A program made the translations under genes and the position numbers. This document shows, piece after piece, positions 11,780 through 23,842 of a stretch of DNA of 64,000 nucleotides (position 1 is the first letter of the stretch; every line of letters starts with the position of its first letter). The notes beneath the pieces were generated by a model. The model had not been told where the DNA came from. It worked only from the letters and a program-made list of their open reading frames with translations, and ran no database searches. Origin of the DNA: Populus alba (taxonomy: Eukaryota > Streptophyta > Magnoliopsida > Malpighiales > Salicaceae); contig NC_133296.1 in the NCBI RefSeq assembly GCF_005239225.2, positions 682,001-746,000 on the forward strand. The letters run 5' to 3'.

Positions 11780-11990
11780 AAAAATATTATTTTTTAATTA
11801 TAAAAAATATTTAAAAATATAGTAATAATTATGACTTAATGTATTTTTTATTAGAAAATACATCAAAATAATATCTTATTTTTATTTTTTAAAAAATTAT
11901 TTTTAATATCAATACATTAAAATAATATAAAAATATAAAAAATTAATTTTAAATAAAAAAATTCAAATATTTAAGAACATGGTTGAAACC
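11780..11990 (-). repeat. AT-rich MITE-like family A, copy 5 (inverted)
   Basis: The family core appears reverse-complemented: ACATCAAAATAATATC, then TTATTTTTAATATCAATACA. It ends near GAAACCACATTCTCAACACA, which resembles the family end. Confidence 0.55.
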
Positions 11991-12006
11991 ACATTCTCAA
12001 CACACA

Positions 12007-12012
<6 letters not shown>

Positions 12013-12056
<44 letters not shown>
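12013..12056. repeat. (TA)n microsatellite
   Basis: About 22 uninterrupted AT/TA units in intergenic DNA. Confidence 0.9.
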
Positions 12057-12058
<2 letters not shown>

Positions 12059-15000
12059 TAAAAGACAAAAAGCAAGAATGGATTGGGTATTCAAGTTGGC
12101 CTGGTAGCCATGGCTTCCCTTGCTGTGGTTGGTCTAAAAGAAAATGTCGGCCATGGTCGTAATCTAGCAGCCGCTTCCTCCATAGTCAAATTACCATACA
12201 AGCTCATTCTCTTTTCATGTGGGGCAAAAGAGGAAATTCCATTTCATATAAATAACAAATTAAAGCATCAATGATTGAAAATATTTACGTTCTGGATCGA
12301 GTTACCATGGATTATAAAACTCCCTAAACGGGAATGATGTTTTTTTTTAATCATTGAGATTACATAAATTTATTTTTAAATTGTTTTATATATAGATTTA
12401 TTTTTCATGAATCTTTTTTATATTTATATTTCAGTTTATTTAACTAAATACATTTTTATATTACCTATCTTCATTACTGTTTCTTTAACCAAATAAAAAA
12501 AATTTTAGGATGCATTTTTTTTTTAAAAGTAATTTCTAAAAAATTATTTTTCAAATTTTTTCATGTTTTTTTTATCATTAAAAAAATTAATCAACAAAAA
12601 ATAATTTTCAATTAACAGAAAATACTTTATTTTCAAAGAAAAAATTAATTATCTTGCCTATCTCTCTAAATTGTGTTATATATATATATATATATCATCC
12701 GAGTTGGTTGTTTTTTCCTCAGTTTTTGGAAAGTTTTCAATGAATTTTGGATTACACAGTAATAATGATTTTTATTTGTTCCCAAGTCTCGTCTCATTTT
12801 TTTTAGACTTTCGACTTGTAACTTTTTATTATATTGTTATTTCTCGAGGATATATATATATTTTTTTGCAAAATCTAATTTCATCTAACAAATTGTTAAA
12901 TTCTTGGATTAAATTGGTTGTTTGATATTGTGAATTTATAAGCGACTCACGTGCACACGAGTTTTGCTTCAAAATTTAGATTTCGGGCTCGAATCCATAT
13001 TCCTTGATGTTCATGGGGTTTGGCAAGAAAAAAGAAAGAATGCTTTGGAGGTCTAAAAGGCTGAATTAACTAACCATTTTGCAGTGGACAGGCTTGCTAA
13101 TGCTCTGGGCTTTAGTTTAAGATGAGCAAACGAGCTCACAAACTCCATGGCTGTCACCATGGACATGACTCAAGAACATGGATCGCTGCACATACCACTG
13201 TTCATCTTCATCAGGTAGCATTTGTAGTTCTAGTTTGAAAAAAATAGATTTAAGAAAATTATAAATCATAGTTTTTTATAATTAAAGTTGTAAAAAGAGT
13301 TTTCAGTCAAACTTAAGCAAAACTATAATGTATATTGATTAATCAAATATTTTTAAAATTATGATTAAAGTAAAACAAAATTTCAATCATTCATGATTTC
13401 CTTGACGATGAAAGGGACCTGCATGCCCTAGTGAGAATTATGTCACAACAACAATTTCCCACTGTAATCGTCAAAAGAATTCCACAGAATCCAATGAAAA
13501 GCATTTCAATGTCCATGGAATTGCAGTGATCATGCCACCAAAATTTGCAAGGTGTATTGTTTACTCTCTCCAAACATGATTGCCTACCCAGTTCATTGCT
13601 AGCTCTAGATTCAAAATTAGTTATTAGAATAGAAGTTGTGTAATAAGTGATATATAAATTAATTATTAGATGACTCTGAACCGTCATCATTTTATATTTA
13701 AAATCAGTGTTTTTAAACTTAATTAGAATTTATATGTTAATCGAATAGTTTAAAATTTAACTTAGAATAAAATTAAAATTAAACCAGGTGAGAGTTGATT
13801 CAATCAAATTATTAGATTTGGGGTTAACTATTAGCTCAGTCAAAACTTGATTCGTTTTTTTTTTTTTTTATAATAAAGTTATTTTGATTTCTTTTTAAAA
13901 TCTTGAAAATAATACTATTTTAAATTTATCCAAATCAATCTGCCTAATTTATCACTCGAGCCTTAAATCAAATTAAATTTATTAATTCTGATGATTTTCA
14001 CGATTAATTTATATATGATAACTCAACTCATCTAGTATCTTCTTATCCAATTCAATTACTTGGAGTGTTTATGACAATCATACGTAATCTCTCCAAGTTT
14101 TTTCATCAACTACGCACCACATCATCAAAGATTATACAAATGATAATGTTTATCACTTCTTACAAAATAAAACCTTTGCCTCCCTAAAGAAAAAACATTG
14201 TTTAGTTATCTTCTCCTTTTTTTCCTCCATTGTTAACACTGGATTTAGTGCGAGGATAAAAGGGATGAGCATAGCTATTTGGCAAGTCATATAGCACACT
14301 AAAGCTTTGTTAGACCTCTATCTTTTATGTTTTCTTGGCATCATTAAGTTCAACTCAGTGGATGATCTGTCACATTGCCTACAAAACTTGGCTAATCTAT
14401 CATCATTTCTATCTAATTGAAAAAGATTTAAGGGATTTTAGGAGTTAAACAATCTGTATCATCAAGTGCTTGGGGGATTCATGAGGTGACTTGAACACAT
14501 GGGCTGCAATGAAAGAAAGGATGGTGGAGAGTGCAAGCAGAAAAGAATGTGTGACTGAACATCATGATTTTGAACAAAGTTTCCTATAAAAAACGCACTT
14601 TTTACATCGCCTTGTTCATATCACCTAATTTTTTTTTAATCTTTTCTTTATGTAGCTGGGGTTTTGGAGAAATACGTTAAAAGAATGTTGGACCAAGCAG
14701 ACAAGAGTGTCGTAGAATTTGAGGATTGTTTAAGTTAATGACAGCTCTTGTTTCAAAAGTGGTAAAGGTCCGGAAACCAATAACTTCTTTGCAAGGCTTA
14801 AAATGCATAAATTGGTCCTACAATGTAAGGTAGATAAAAGGAATGGAGAATTGCATCTTCGGAATGAGTTTTGCATCTCACTCCTGACTTGCCTTCCAAC
14901 TGGGTTTGGAAATTGGGACCTGAAGGATCCCAAGAACTCAAAAAAAGGTGTAGATTGGACCCGCTGCATTGACTTCTTTTCTTTGCCTATCAAACCCTAA

Positions 15001-17435
15001 ACTTTAGGCTCATATGCTCGTGTTTATTGGTTTTATTAAGCACTGAAAAGATGTTGATTACATAAAAAAGAGTCAAAAGATGGAGCTTTTGTTTCTAATT
15101 TGATATTAAATTAACTGTGTTAGGTCTTGATAGCAACTAACAAGCCACTACTTGCTGGAATAAGCAGCCCCCCTCCCCCCGCCCGGCATGTCAAGGTTTA
15201 AATCATCAACTACCTACACATCAACTTCAAAATAAAGCCTTGAACCTCTTCCAATCAAGTATTATATAATAGAACTAGATTCTGCATTAATAAAACTCAA
15301 AGAGGAAGCATATATATAATCCTTATTCTATGATCACTTCTTTAAGATCATACTTAACAATTTTAGGCGTATGTTTAAAGTTATTAGTGGAACATATGAT
15401 TTCAATTAGCTTTCAAATACTAAATTCCCACCCTCTAATCTTTTCTTGATAGAAAGCAAAAAATATACGTATCATTTTCATTTTTGAGACCTTTAGGGCA
15501 ACCTTATTACATATTACGAGAACAATATTAAACTCCAATCATGATCATTGCTAGTCTTTGAATGTCTAGTTTTTACACATGAACCTAATCTATAAGTATG
15601 TTTTGTATTGGTATAACAAACAGGCCTCATGTTTGAACCCGTGCTTAATTTTGGGATAGATCGTAAGATACAATTATCTTTTTCGATATCCAAACTCGGT
15701 AGGTTAATTTCTAAAGTTACAAGACACGCTTTATACTTTTTTCCCCTTAGAATGTTAATCATGCCTAAAGTTAGAGGGCACTTGAGTTAAGGACACAAGA
15801 ATATTGATATTGCCCTGCAATGTTGAAGTGATTCCTGATACAAACCAGTCTCTAGCAGCATGTGCAATCTTTAATTGTGAAGTTTTATTGACTTGTTGAA
15901 GAAATTGAATCACATCACCACCTAGAGAAATAAAATTAAAGAAGTTATCATAAAATATTGGACAATATACTAGATATTTTGACATTTTTTACTTTTTTTT
16001 TAAAAGGTAAAGTGAGAGAGAGTTTTGTTTATAGATGATAATAATATCATTTAATTAGTTTGTGTGCCAATTAACACTAAATCTTCTATATTCTACTATT
16101 ATTATTATGAAACCAGTCTAGTCTAATAGGTTAATCTAATTATCTACCAACTCAGAATCTAATTCAAATTGGGTTCTATATCAATTCGAGTTAAGAATTG
16201 ACTCAATCAAATTTAATTAACTTAACGAATTAACCCAAGATCAATTCAAAACTAGAATGAAATGTAATTTAACTTTTATTTTTATTTTTTAAAATAACAT
16301 TATTTTGAATTAACCTAGATTAATCACCACAATCTATAATCCAAGTCATTGTTGTTAAAACCATAAATTGACTCCTAAAATTATATGATTTTACGAGTCA
16401 ACATGTATCTAACATGCAATATCAGACTAAAAAACTTTAAAACTAGTAAAATCAGACTTGACTCGTGCAAGTTCAATAAAACCAGGCTGAGTTTACGAGT
16501 TTTTCTAAATTTGACTTTTGAAATTATCTTAGACTCAATAGTTACAAATTTTTTTTAAAAAAATTATAAGAATTTTATTATTATTTTTTACAATAGTTAC
16601 AAATATTTTTAAAAAATCTCATTTAAACAAAACAATGGATCTTAGTATATTTTTTTAAAGGAACATTTAGCTATAGTCTTATCTTATATTTGACATCATT
16701 AGATGAAATTATTTATGTCGTTTGAGAAATTATTAAAGAAAAATCTATGTCAAAAGATCGCATAAAATCTTTAAATGTGTCTATATTTTTTATATTTTCA
16801 TCACATTTATTAAAAATAAATTCTTTAATATTTGCTATATATTTATTAATTATGTTATAATTCACATCGTGTAGATAAGTATTGAACTAGATATGAAAAA
16901 TGCTTGAAAAAATGAGAAAAATCTTGAGTTTTATAGGGTCATATTGTGTGCTTCCTCTTGAAATTTAGGTTTCATTTAACCTAAACTTTATTGATTAAAA
17001 ACTTGTTATAATAAAAACAACAAAGTTATCACTAAATTTTTATGTACTTCCTATAATTCAGTAATTTCTTCATTTTAGTATAAAATTTTATTTTAAAACA
17101 TTTTATTTATTCATGTTATTAATTTATTGAACCATACTATCTTTTTTTTATTTTATTTAGATTATTTATTGATTATAATATTATTGACTCTTTTTATCAA
17201 TTTTAATTTAATTTTTTAATTAAAATCATTAATATATAATTAGTTTAAAAAAACATTTATAACAATCTTTTATCAAAGTATTGAATTAGAAGGAGTTTTA
17301 TAACCATGCATGATGATGAACCACATGAAATTGAGTACATTTAATGTAATCATCATTGATGTACCTTGAGAAAGGTTAGGAAAGGAGGAAACGACAAAGG
17401 AGGAAGTTTTCAGGCTGCATTTGTTTAAGGAAAAG

Positions 17436-17437
<2 letters not shown>

Positions 17438-17483
<46 letters not shown>
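17438..17483. repeat. (TA)n microsatellite
   Basis: About 22 uninterrupted AT/TA units. The tract accounts for the spurious Ile/Tyr-repeat open frames on both strands. Confidence 0.9.
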
Positions 17484-17486
<3 letters not shown>

Positions 17487-19329
17487 AAAAGAATGTGTAG
17501 TCCGTCGGAGGACACGGTACATTGTTTTTGTTTGGTGGTGTCCATTCCTTTGTCTGGGTGTAAGGACAGGCTACATTGCTTAGGTGTTATCATCAAAGTT
17601 GACTGCGATATATAAAAATCTCTGGGCTTGAGCTAGTCTGATTTTGTTTGGTCTTTTTTTTTTTTTGAAAAAAATCTTGAGCAACTATTACAATTTTACT
17701 GATATTAGATCATTGCATATGTAATAATTTATTTTGGGTTATTTTTTAATTTATATATATTTTTTAAAAAATAAAATACAAAAAAATTAAAAAAATATTA
17801 TCAAGAAATATAACAGTGAAAAAAAAATGTTAGAACACTAAAAAAATAATTAAAAAATTAGTTGAGGAGGTTTAAAAATACAAAGATTAAAATTTGATGA
17901 TATTTTGTTGACTAATGAGAGATGTTGATAAAGAAAATTTAATTTTTTTTAATAAAATAAATTCAAAATCAGATATTTATAGACTAAAATAAATTTTATT
18001 GAAGGAGTTTTATTAAATTTAGATCAAATTCAATAAATTAATTTTATAATTTATTAAATTTAAAATAAATTTTATATTAAATCATTTGAGAATTGATTTA
18101 ATTACAACCTGGTTGATTTTGCGAGTTACTCATTAGAATTTAAGTAAAATCTAGTTTAATTTTTAAAAAAATTAAAAAAATATTATTTTAATTATTTTTA
18201 CAATAAGTTAATATAACATTTTTTTTATTAACTAACAAACTTTTAATTCGAGTCTAGTGTGTTCCATGACTTTATCAACGCACTTTAGCCATTGTTTGCT
18301 CAAAAATGAAATTCTCACAACTTTCTTTATAATTCAAATAAAGAACGACAATGTGATAATAAGAAAATATAATTTTCAATTATTATAAAACATATTTCTT
18401 TAAACATCTTTAATTAAAATACTATATAATCAAACACCTCAATTATTTATTTAAAAATTAAGCCCTAGACTTTTGGAAGAAGCATGGCCTATTTAAATTT
18501 CTTCCTGTTCAAATTTTTATCTTTATTTTATTTAAAACATACAAATTTTTGCTATTTACAAAAGAGAAAAGAAGGAATTCATGTGAACCTTTTTTTAAGA
18601 TTTTATTTAATAATAATATAAAAAAGAAGAAGATATGTTTTAGGTCGGTCTTTTACCGGGCCAAGGGAGCCCACTTGTATCAAGGGTTTAGATTGGGCCG
18701 GCATCCGTATGGCGTTAACTAGAGCATGCCGGCATGGTTCACTGGGCCCTCACTTGGACCACGCTCGGGGGGGCCACTATAACTTTAATGGCCCTTAATT
18801 ACGCATTTCTGAAAATTAATCATCCGAACCTATGAGGTTTGGGTCCGAACCATATGTTTGAATACTTTTTAAATATTGGAGGGAACAAGGGGCTTGAATT
18901 GACATTAATGTCCTTGTTATGTTTGATTATTTACAGCTTTACTTACGCAAACAAACGATATTATGGTTGGCAGATTGGTAAATGACAAATTCGAAATATA
19001 ATCCATTGAACAGATTATGGGCTTTTTGTTTTGAAATCCAAATAAGAGTGAATAATATTTGCAAAGGAAAAAAAAACATAAATTGTCCTAAACTTTTTTT
19101 TTTGGTTAAGCCTGAATTATTTATATAATTCATGATTTTAGTATCGATCGATGAACTATCTCCGTATAAATTTATAAGGATTCTTTGCATCCCTCTATTA
19201 GCCATTTATTTTTTCTGTAAAATCAAATCAATTATATATATTTACACACACTTTTTATTTTTTAGAGTTTGAGAATTCTTAAAACAACACATCTAGTAAA
19301 TTGATGTTCACTTCCTTGTCATATCTATA

Positions 19330-19575
19330 GTTTTTAAACCTGAATTAAGATAAAATCTAGGTTACAAGACGGTGATAAAGTCATTTTTATAAAAAAAATA
19401 AATCAAAACGATTTTGTTTTGAAAAAAATATTTTTAAAAAATTAAATCATTGATAAATTTATATTTTTTGACCGGATCACATTGGATAAACTCTCTCCTA
19501 CTTGTTTTTTTTTTTTTTAAAAAAAACTTGATTTAAATTAGGTTTTGGTTAAACAAGTTTGAGATTCAACTACAA
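19330..19575. repeat. Dispersed repeat family C, copy
   Basis: Words such as GACCGGATCACATTGGATAA and AGGTTTTGGTTAAACAAGTT match the wording at 6690-6970. Confidence 0.35.
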
Positions 19576-20459
19576 AATTCCTTCTGAATTTCATAACAAT
19601 GCTCATGGCTATAACATTGATAAACACTAATAATAATAATAATAAAAAAACCAAATAAATTACAATCGTTATTCCAAATGAAAAAGAATTCCCGACAAGG
19701 ATGAGCGAGCGCCCTAGTTAGAAGCCAATATTTATGTTAAAGTGATATTCTTTTCTTCATGAAAAGAAGGAAACGAGCTAGGAAAAGAATAATGGATTTC
19801 TTCGCTAGACTAGAAGCTCCTCGTATAACCCTTGCATGGATTGGTAGAAAAAACATTAATTAATAGAGATTAATGTGCCAAAATCATGAAACGATGCTCA
19901 CATATCATGTGCTTTCCACTCACTGTGTCTATGAATTGTTATCTGGCTCGCCATCGTCTCTCAGAGACAACTGCTGCAATGGCACCCAGACAATGTCATC
20001 ATTTTTTCCTGGTTTTTTCTCTTTACGGCTGATTTTGATGGTCATTTTCCATGCACAGGTCCTACAGGAGAAACTGCCCATTTCTCCTTTGAAAATCCGT
20101 GCCTGTCCCTACTGATTAATTTCCTTTAGTGAATAAAGAAGCTCAGATGAGTTGCTCATGGCGTTAAAGTCTTACTCTACTTTCTGCAGGTTGCAAGAAA
20201 TTAAAGTATATATTGGACAGGTGGGTAACTATTTAATGATCTTTTAACAACTATATATATGTCGATGACTGAAAATGACCGTTTGCCTAGAACAACAAGG
20301 ATGTTTATGATTCACCAGCCTCGTTTCATTTTCTGATATAGAGAATATTTGTATATGTTCTGGCAAACTTTGATTACTATATATGGAGTCGCAATTTATT
20401 TAGGTAATGGTGCTTTTTCTTCGCTTTAAAATGTAGAGCTGTTTTTCTTGTATTGGTTT

Positions 20460-20650
20460 TCACGCATCGAAACTAAAGTTATTAAATTTCAGTCTAAGGC
20501 TCGGGTTATGATTTAAATGAGTTAACTCATGTTAATTCAAAATAAAATTATTTTAATTTTTCTAATAAAAATCAAATCAGGTTTTGACCGAACAATCAAG
20601 TCATGGTTGACCTGTTGGGTTGATAGAATCTGATAAAAAGTGAGCATAAA
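20460..20650. repeat. Dispersed repeat family C, diverged copy
   Basis: Contains AAGGCTCGGGTTATG, GAGTTAACTCATG, CAGGTTTTGACCGAACAATC and GGTTGACCTGTTGGGTTGA in the family order. Confidence 0.35.
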
Positions 20651-22249
20651 AACTGAGTAACTAAAAAACCCAATAAAAAAAAAAACCCAGAAAACATAAC
20701 TGAAAAAATAAGCTGAAAAAATTGATTTTAAAAACTTAAAATTTTTTCAATGCAGTTCAATTTCGATTTGAGAAGGTTAAAATTAACTAAATTAAACCGA
20801 ACTAATTTGGTTTGAACCCAAAAAACATCTAATGCCCATAATAAAGAATTTTTTTTCTTTAAAAAACACTTTAGATCTATAGTAAAATAAAACCAAAATA
20901 CATTAAGAAAAAATTTCATGCCCATTATAAAAAGGCCTAAAAAACTCAATTAAATGGACATAGGTATAACTGGTTTTTTTTTAAAAAAAAAATCAAATTA
21001 AACTAGTTGGTTTGAACCGGTTTAATCATTTCAATTCGATTCATAATTTTTTTTAAAATATAAATTGGCCACATTCAAACTAACGCATTCATAAAAAAAT
21101 CTTATTTTTCGTGGATTTTCTTTAATTGGAGGCTAAAAGTCACGCATTGTACACAAAGATTTATTATATTTCTTGGTGCTATAAACTCGGAGAATATTTA
21201 AATGTCTGCTAGTTAATGTGTTGCTAAATAGCATAAGGTTCAAAGAATAAGGAAAGGAATGACATTTTCAAGTAACATTCTCTACAGATAAAGTTTCATT
21301 TGCTGACAAGTACAATGTTGGTATGACAAGAAGTAAGAGGTGCTGTTTTTTTTTTTTTTAATATATATATATAAATTATTTAATAATATTGATGTCTAAG
21401 CCAGTTTGTGTATATCTCGACTAATTCCACAGATCCTGAAGTCAATAACCATGAGATTTATAGGCTCAAACTGATGATTTTTTTGGGAACAAATTCAAGA
21501 CTTGATTTGTTAAGCTATATTCTTCCGAGTTGTTTTTTATTTTATTATTTATTAACATGAATATTTGAGCTAGTTTACGTGTATCTTAATTAATTTTACG
21601 AGTTCTGAAGTTAATAACAATATAAATTTTCACAATGATCCTAAAATTTATGATATTTAATGATAATTTTTAAAAAGTAAATCAAGAACTAATCAATTAA
21701 ACTATACCCTATAAGAGGTGTTGTTTAATTCGTATGATGTCTTTATAACTTTTGTTTAATGAAATGATTAAGCTCTCTAATCATGATCACATGTCGTCGA
21801 TCTAGCCTTTATACACAAGCAAAAGACAGTCCATTTCAGTGAACGAATACCACTAATCTTAGAAGAGTTGCTATTTTTTTGCGGCATTTTCAATGTAAAT
21901 ATGAAGGAACATAAAAGGGAAGGAGCTTCTTGTCTTGGCACGTGGCAAGGCTAATGAAGTTCGTGCCATTAATTATGGAAGGTGAGAAGTGAAAGCAACG
22001 TCGTATGTTTTTCCATCAAATTTAAGAGGTTACATTAGACTCTCTTTGCTCTACATCGCCACTTGATTGATTCCTTTGATCTACCTTTTTATTTCAGGCG
22101 AGGCAGAAATTATGTTTCCTGTTAAAAAAAAAAAAAAAAAAATCAATATATATATATATATATATATTTTGATAAACAATTAAATAACATTTTATTATTA
22201 ATTTGATACAGAAAAAACAAATAATTTAAAGAGATAACTTATCTGTTTT

Positions 22250-22440
22250 TATGTTTTAAAAGTATTTTTTTTAAAATAATTTAGTTATTATTTTTTTTCT
22301 TCAAATTAATAATTTTTTTTTGGTATTTGTAGACCATTTTAATGTGCTAATTTTAAAAAATAAAAAAATATTATTTTAATACAATTATAAATAAAAAATA
22401 CTTAAAAAAATAACTATAATCACACTTTTAAAAAGCCTTC
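22250..22440 (+). repeat. AT-rich MITE-like family A, copy 6
   Basis: Contains GACCATTTTAATGTGCTAAT, a long A/T block, ATTATTTTAATACAATTATA and a terminal AATCACACTTTTAAAAAGCC. Confidence 0.6.
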
Positions 22441-22924
22441 AAAATATAATACCAAGTATTATAATTATACATATATCTTTTCATTTAATCTGAAAAAGCT
22501 GGTTTGTCACATACGAGATTTTGTGGAACTAAATCGTCATTCCAAAGACAATCAAGAGCCAAAACTTCAATGCTTTTTTTTTTATTTTCTTGAAAATGAA
22601 ATCAAGAATCTGAACTGGTTAACTTTAGCTATGCCCTAGATTTTGTGTTCATTGAATAGAGAAAAGCCCAGGTTCAGGTATTAAAAACAAAGGATATAAT
22701 TATTATCATAACTGTTTTTGGAAAAATTATATAGATGAATAATTAAAAGTCTATTTTCCTTAATTTATTAGCATAGAAAATATTCAAATTCTATAAATAA
22801 TCACTCCAAGAAATCTATTTCAATAAAATATATGAAAAAAAATCTAATCTATCACTCTGAATTCTAATAAAATACACAACAATTTTTGAGATTTCTCTCA
22901 AATGATAACTTGATTTATTAACAT

Positions 22925-23115
22925 GTTTAGGATTGTGGTTGCGGTTGTTTTTTAAAGTATTTTCCGTGCTGAAATACATCAAAATAATGTGTTTTTTTAA
23001 AAAAAATTATTTTTGAGAATCAGCGCATCAAAACATACAAAAAAATTAATTTTTAACAAAAAAAATTAATTTTTTTAGAAATATAGATATAATAACGTTT
23101 CCAAACGCTTACTTA
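22925..23115 (-). repeat. AT-rich MITE-like family A, copy 7 (inverted, well preserved)
   Basis: Starts with GATTGTGGTTGCGGTTGTTT, then ATACATCAAAATAATGTG, GAATCAGCGCATCAAAAC and ends GTTTCCAAACGC. GTTGCGGTTG at one end and CGTTTCCAAACGC at the other look like the two ends of the element. Confidence 0.65.
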
Positions 23116-23342
23116 AAATGGATTTGAATTCCACGAAAGATTGTGGAAATATTTTTTTTTATCATAAATGAATTGTTTTAAATAATAATATATTTTTTAT
23201 AAAATGTGATAAAAAAAAATATATATTTCTTTAATATATATAAAAACTATAGGCATGAAAAAGTAAAAAACTCTTTGATTTTTCTCAAGTTCACTAAAGA
23301 AAAATAGAAAAAAAAAAGTGAGCAATAAATAGTATTCTGAAA

Positions 23343-23842
23343 AATATATAAAGGTAAAAATTAGCCCTTCACTTTCTCTATACCCTACAAAAATTATAAA
23401 CCAGCCCAAACCGGGAGGCTCGGAACCAGGTTCGGGCAGCCCTTTTCTCTTCAATATTAGACTCAGCAACAACACAAACAGAAAGAGAAAGAGAAAGAGA
23501 AAGAAAAGAAACCAACACCACAGAGAAAGTTAAGAGAGAAATTTTTCCCGGGAAAATTCTCTCTCTTTCCCTCCTTATAATTCAAGAAAACCTTCTTTGT
23601 AGATCTAGAGAAACACCACATTTCTTGTCTTCTCTCAAAGAATACAACAAGAACAACAGCTATATATACATACACATTGCATTGTATACATAGAAATATA
23701 CAAACTTTTTTACTTTTATTGGTGTTTTTTGAGGTTAAATGGGAAAATTTTGAATTGGTTTTTTTTTACGTAAGATCTTTAGAATTGGAAAGATTGGATT
23801 TTGTTGTTGTGGGGTGGTGGTATTTTTAAAGAGAAGAAGAGA
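23343..23842 (+). promoter_or_regulatory. Core promoter and 5' UTR of the kinesin gene
   Basis: A TATA-like ATATATAAAGG lies at about 23344-23354. The presumed leader contains a purine-rich (GAAAGA)n tract at about 23480-23512 and a CT-rich stretch. An ATG at 23801 is in frame with the main start, without an intervening stop, and would add 14 residues. Confidence 0.45.

Larger units (their letters stand above)
9657..23342. other. AT-rich intergenic desert (about 13.7 kb)
   Basis: I find no gene with recognisable protein similarity, splice structure or domain. Open frames here are short and of low complexity. The stretch holds the repeat copies and microsatellites listed separately. A GC-richer block at 18640-18790 stands out. 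Around 13.7-14.0, 16.1-16.5 and 18.0-18.3 kb are old dispersed-repeat words of the GGTTAACTCG/GACTCGGTCA type, too decayed to bound. Nothing suggests an intact LTR retrotransposon. Confidence 0.55.

Noticed and set aside
12083..12274. 63-codon frame next to a (TA)n tract
   Set aside because: No known similarity and no gene context; chance ORF is the simplest explanation.
12930..13000. Possible tRNA-like T-arm (GGGCTCGAATCCAT)
   Set aside because: No acceptor stem, D-arm or anticodon arm could be folded around it.
14730..15000. Overlapping frames on both strands (87 and 65 codons)
   Set aside because: Neither shows a domain or conserved wording; likely chance frames in a locally less AT-rich patch.
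17421..17615. Ile/Tyr-repeat proteins on both strands
   Set aside because: Direct translation of the (TA)n microsatellite.
19873..20115. 80-codon frame, considered as a small gene or miRNA precursor
   Set aside because: No known miRNA sequence or convincing stem was recognised, and the peptide has no family resemblance.
4785..23342. Intact LTR retrotransposon or LINE in the gene desert
   Set aside because: No paired long terminal repeats, primer-binding site, or gag/pol/integrase motif could be seen in any frame.
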